A stretch of 20,490 nt of DNA, taken from the NCBI GenBank assembly GCA_000969725.1, contig JXSR01S022641.1, one strand, 5' to 3'. The notes under the pieces are model-generated. The model ran no database searches, was not told the DNA's origin, and worked only from the letters and a program-made list of their open reading frames with translations. Both the position numbers and the translations under genes were made by a program. The stretch comes from Ophiothrix spiculata. Taxonomy: Eukaryota; Echinodermata; Ophiuroidea; Amphilepidida; Ophiotrichidae. Shown here piece after piece: positions 18,745 through 20,490 of the stretch (its first letter is position 1; the number at the start of each line of letters is the position of its first letter).

Positions 18745-18913
18745 GGTTTAAACCAGCTACAGTTTAAAGCCTGTTACTAACCATATATAGTTTAAAAGTT
18801 TAAACCACAAAGTCAACGTTTAAAGCTTTTAAACTTCTGTTAGAAGGAAGGCTATTTGTAGCAATAAAAGTTTTAAACAAGTTCAAGGTTTCTATACTTG
18901 CGAATTAGAGTGT
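18745..18913 (+). repeat. Repeat A2, second copy, uninterrupted (empty site)
   Basis: This matches 14733-15067 without the MITE. It contains repeated GTTTAAA/TTTAAAC words, including a near-palindromic GTTTAAAGCTTTTAAAC. It ends TTAGAGTGTA, which on the minus strand is TACACTCTAA, the same TA-CACTC start as the iteron elements. This suggests the right end of another member of that structural class. No matching left end was found. Confidence 0.8.
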
Positions 18914-18965
18914 AGTTTACTGAATCAGCCCGAAGGTAGTGTACAAATGCAACATGGTATAGAGG

Positions 18966-19084
18966 GAAGTAGGGAACATTACTGATCCTGAGGCGTTGGA
19001 TGCGTGTGACTACTTACCGACGCGAAGCGGAAGGAAGTAGTCACACGCATCAAACACCGAGGAATATGGAATTTTCAATACTTC
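18966..19084. mobile_element. Palindromic element, GC-rich tip (family H2, copy 1)
   Basis: A perfect 17-bp stem (18999-19015 with 19035-19051; GATGCGTGTGACTACTT) closes a 19-nt loop containing GACGCGAAGCGG. The stem continues outward imperfectly to GAAGTA on the left and TACTTC on the right. On the minus strand the right arm reads GTATTGAAAATTCC, then CCTCGGTGTTTGATG, which matches the left arm of the element at 19346. It is non-coding and would be a very short non-autonomous element. Confidence 0.8.
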
Positions 19085-19345
19085 TTGAAATAAACCATTT
19101 TGTATTCGTTTTACTATACCTCATAATAATTCACTGAATCTGGTGTTAACAAATCAACAAATTCCCCAATATTGTCACCTCTTCTCGTTCACCGCATGAT
19201 TTTGTGGTGGTTTTTCAATATTTCCCTGCGTGGGCGTTACGTGCACTTGGGTAAATTAGGCGGAAAACTGCATCAGGTTTAACTGACCAATTGTATTTCG
19301 TGGTTTCCTAATAAATATTTATGAGCTATAGTAATACAAACAAAT

Positions 19346-19483
19346 ACAACATGGTTTATTCCGGAGAGGTATTGAAAAATACTGTACCTCGGTGTTGGAC
19401 GATCGAGGCTTCCTCGGCGGAAGTCTCAATCATCCAACAGCTCGGGACATTATTTTGCGATACTTCCCCTAAAACCATGTTGT
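19346..19483. mobile_element. Palindromic element, GC-rich tip (family H2, copy 2)
   Basis: The outer arms are ACAACATGGTTT and AAACCATGTTGT. The inner stem pairs 19393-19413 (TGTTGGACGATCGAGGCTTCC is 21 bases; its first 20 are TGTTGGACGATCGAGGCTTC) with 19419-19439, with four mismatches around a 5-base loop. The left arm GTATTGAAAAATAC, then CCTCGGTGTTGGACG, matches the right arm of the neighbour at 18966-19084. The 82-codon frame at 19321-19569 runs through it and is incidental. Confidence 0.75.
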
Positions 19484-20341
19484 TATTGTATACTATCACC
19501 CTCAATATGTGTATACTATATTTTCGTTACCATAATATATTTCCATTGTACTGGCTTGTACGCAACTGAAAAACTCTTTAGGCGTAACGCTTTAGGCTTA
19601 ACCCTAAAGATATGTATTTTCCACCGTAGTTTTATTATGCTATTATCTGCAATTTATGTCACATGCTGTTGGTTATTTACTAGTTACACGTACAAAATTC
19701 TGATACATTCCCTATAAGGTAATAAAGCTGTAACGTAAAGTTTTGAATATTTGTATTACAAATTCAAGATGAGAGAGGCTTTAAGACTCCTTATATATAC
19801 TTTAAGACTGTATCTAAAGGCCGACAGAGCTAAAACATCCTATCTGTCTTACAGTCTTACATCCAAAAGCTCGTGGGGTACAAACATCATGTTGCAACTA
19901 AAGGCTGTCTTCAGCGTGACCCAAAACAGAAGTCACTAGAGGAAAATTCAGTCGATTGATGATGATGTTTTGAAGAAGAGTTTTGTAAAAGGAATTACAA
20001 AAAAAACACACTGTATGATAATCATGGTGTAGTATCCATGAAAAAAAAAGAAAAAAAATCCTTATTCCATTTCTAGGTATATATAAACATACCGAGCATT
20101 TCTTTGTATTCCTTAGGGCTCTTTTTACTATTAATCCACCAGACCTATTAGAGATAATGTAATAAAAGCAGTATGTAATCATAGTAATGGACACGATGGG
20201 TGATATATTCAGACGATAGAAGAGTTATCGGTTTTATGAAATCAATGCGATACATCAGAGAGCATTGAGACGGGGCTCACAGGGGTGCACTGGGATGATA
20301 GGTTCCAAATAGAACACTTATATTTCTTACTTGAATTTAGG
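19484..20341. other. Non-coding stretch, no feature recognised
   Basis: A 98-codon minus-strand frame (19898-20194) and a 62-codon plus-strand frame (19751-19939) have no recognised domain. Small local duplications occur (TTTAGGCGTAACGC, then TTTAGGCTTAACCC near 19578-19606). There is an A-rich tract near 20040-20058. No element ends were seen. Confidence 0.45.
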
Positions 20342-20490
20342 TACACACAGAAAAAAGTTGTGTTAAAAAGGGAACATGGTTAACAGGTTGGGTTAAATTT
20401 TGCACAATGTTGGGTAAAATTTGACACAATGTTGGGTAATGGTGCACGTTTTACCCAACATTGTGTAAAATTTTACCCAACATTGTGCAA
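20342..20490. mobile_element. TA-flanked foldback array with TTGGGTAAAATTT units, cut by window end
   Basis: It begins TACACACAGAAAAAAGTTG. From about 20388, 22-bp units TTGGGTAAAATTTNRCACAATG follow in direct orientation. After a centre near 20436-20450 (GGTGCACG) the same unit runs inverted (TTTTACCCAACATTGTGTAA), and it continues to the last base of the window. The direct and inverted halves could fold into a long hairpin. The right end lies outside the window, so the length and the second TA cannot be checked. Confidence 0.7.

Noticed and set aside
19898..20194. 98-codon minus-strand ORF with a hydrophobic middle
   Set aside because: Phe/Ile/Tyr-rich sequence arises from A and T runs; no start context, partner or family evidence.
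1..20490. CRISPR array, prophage or bacterial operon
   Set aside because: The repeats are not regularly spaced with unique spacers, and no bacterial gene density, ribosome-binding sites or long ORFs exist.

Overview
This window looks like intergenic or intronic DNA from an animal genome, probably a marine invertebrate. The base composition is AT-rich. No open reading frame reaches normal gene length, and no operon-like packing or bacterial-style gene spacing is visible. The content is dominated by short, diverged mobile elements: terminal-inverted-repeat (TIR) elements, foldback structures, a tRNA-derived segment, a LINE-like 3' end with an (ATT)n tail, and a fragment of a Penelope-like element. 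The recurring word 'taggcct' and the 'ggcccgtattccag' TIR remind me of echinoderm, hemichordate or amphioxus DNA. That taxonomic guess is from memory and weak.

Layout. 1-2500 holds a 168-bp hairpin element (955-1122) and a 951-bp TIR-bounded element (1540-2490). 2690-4110 holds two diverged direct copies of one dispersed repeat, with a third copy at 16601-16955. 4596-5676 is a TA-flanked element filled with reiterated CATGACAAATTA-like motifs, with a second member of the hairpin family inside it. 5677-10680 is mostly unremarkable apart from a degenerate tandem array (6469-6935), homopolymer tracts and unassigned short ORFs. 10682-11344 is the most gene-like point: a broken C-terminal piece of a Penelope-type GIY-YIG protein, joined on the minus strand to a tRNA-like A box and a GGATCAAA-rich element. 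12509-13052 is a fuller copy of that element with a tRNA-like core. 13268-13785 is a large imperfect palindrome of about 53-bp units. 13786-14052 looks like a LINE 3' end. 14320-15067 and 18378-18913 are two copies of one repeat, and only the first carries an inserted 169-bp MITE. 18966-19483 holds two related palindromic elements with GC-rich tips. The window ends inside another foldback array (20342 onward).

There is no evidence of a functioning gene and therefore no pathway to describe. The most interesting theme is architectural. Several unrelated-looking non-autonomous elements share a TA-flanked, CACT-like terminus, and each is filled with its own short motif in direct and inverted copies: CATGACAAATTA, GGATCAAA, GTTTAAA, AAAAGAGTG or TTGGGTAAAATTT. 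All calls were made by eye, so boundaries are approximate unless stated otherwise.
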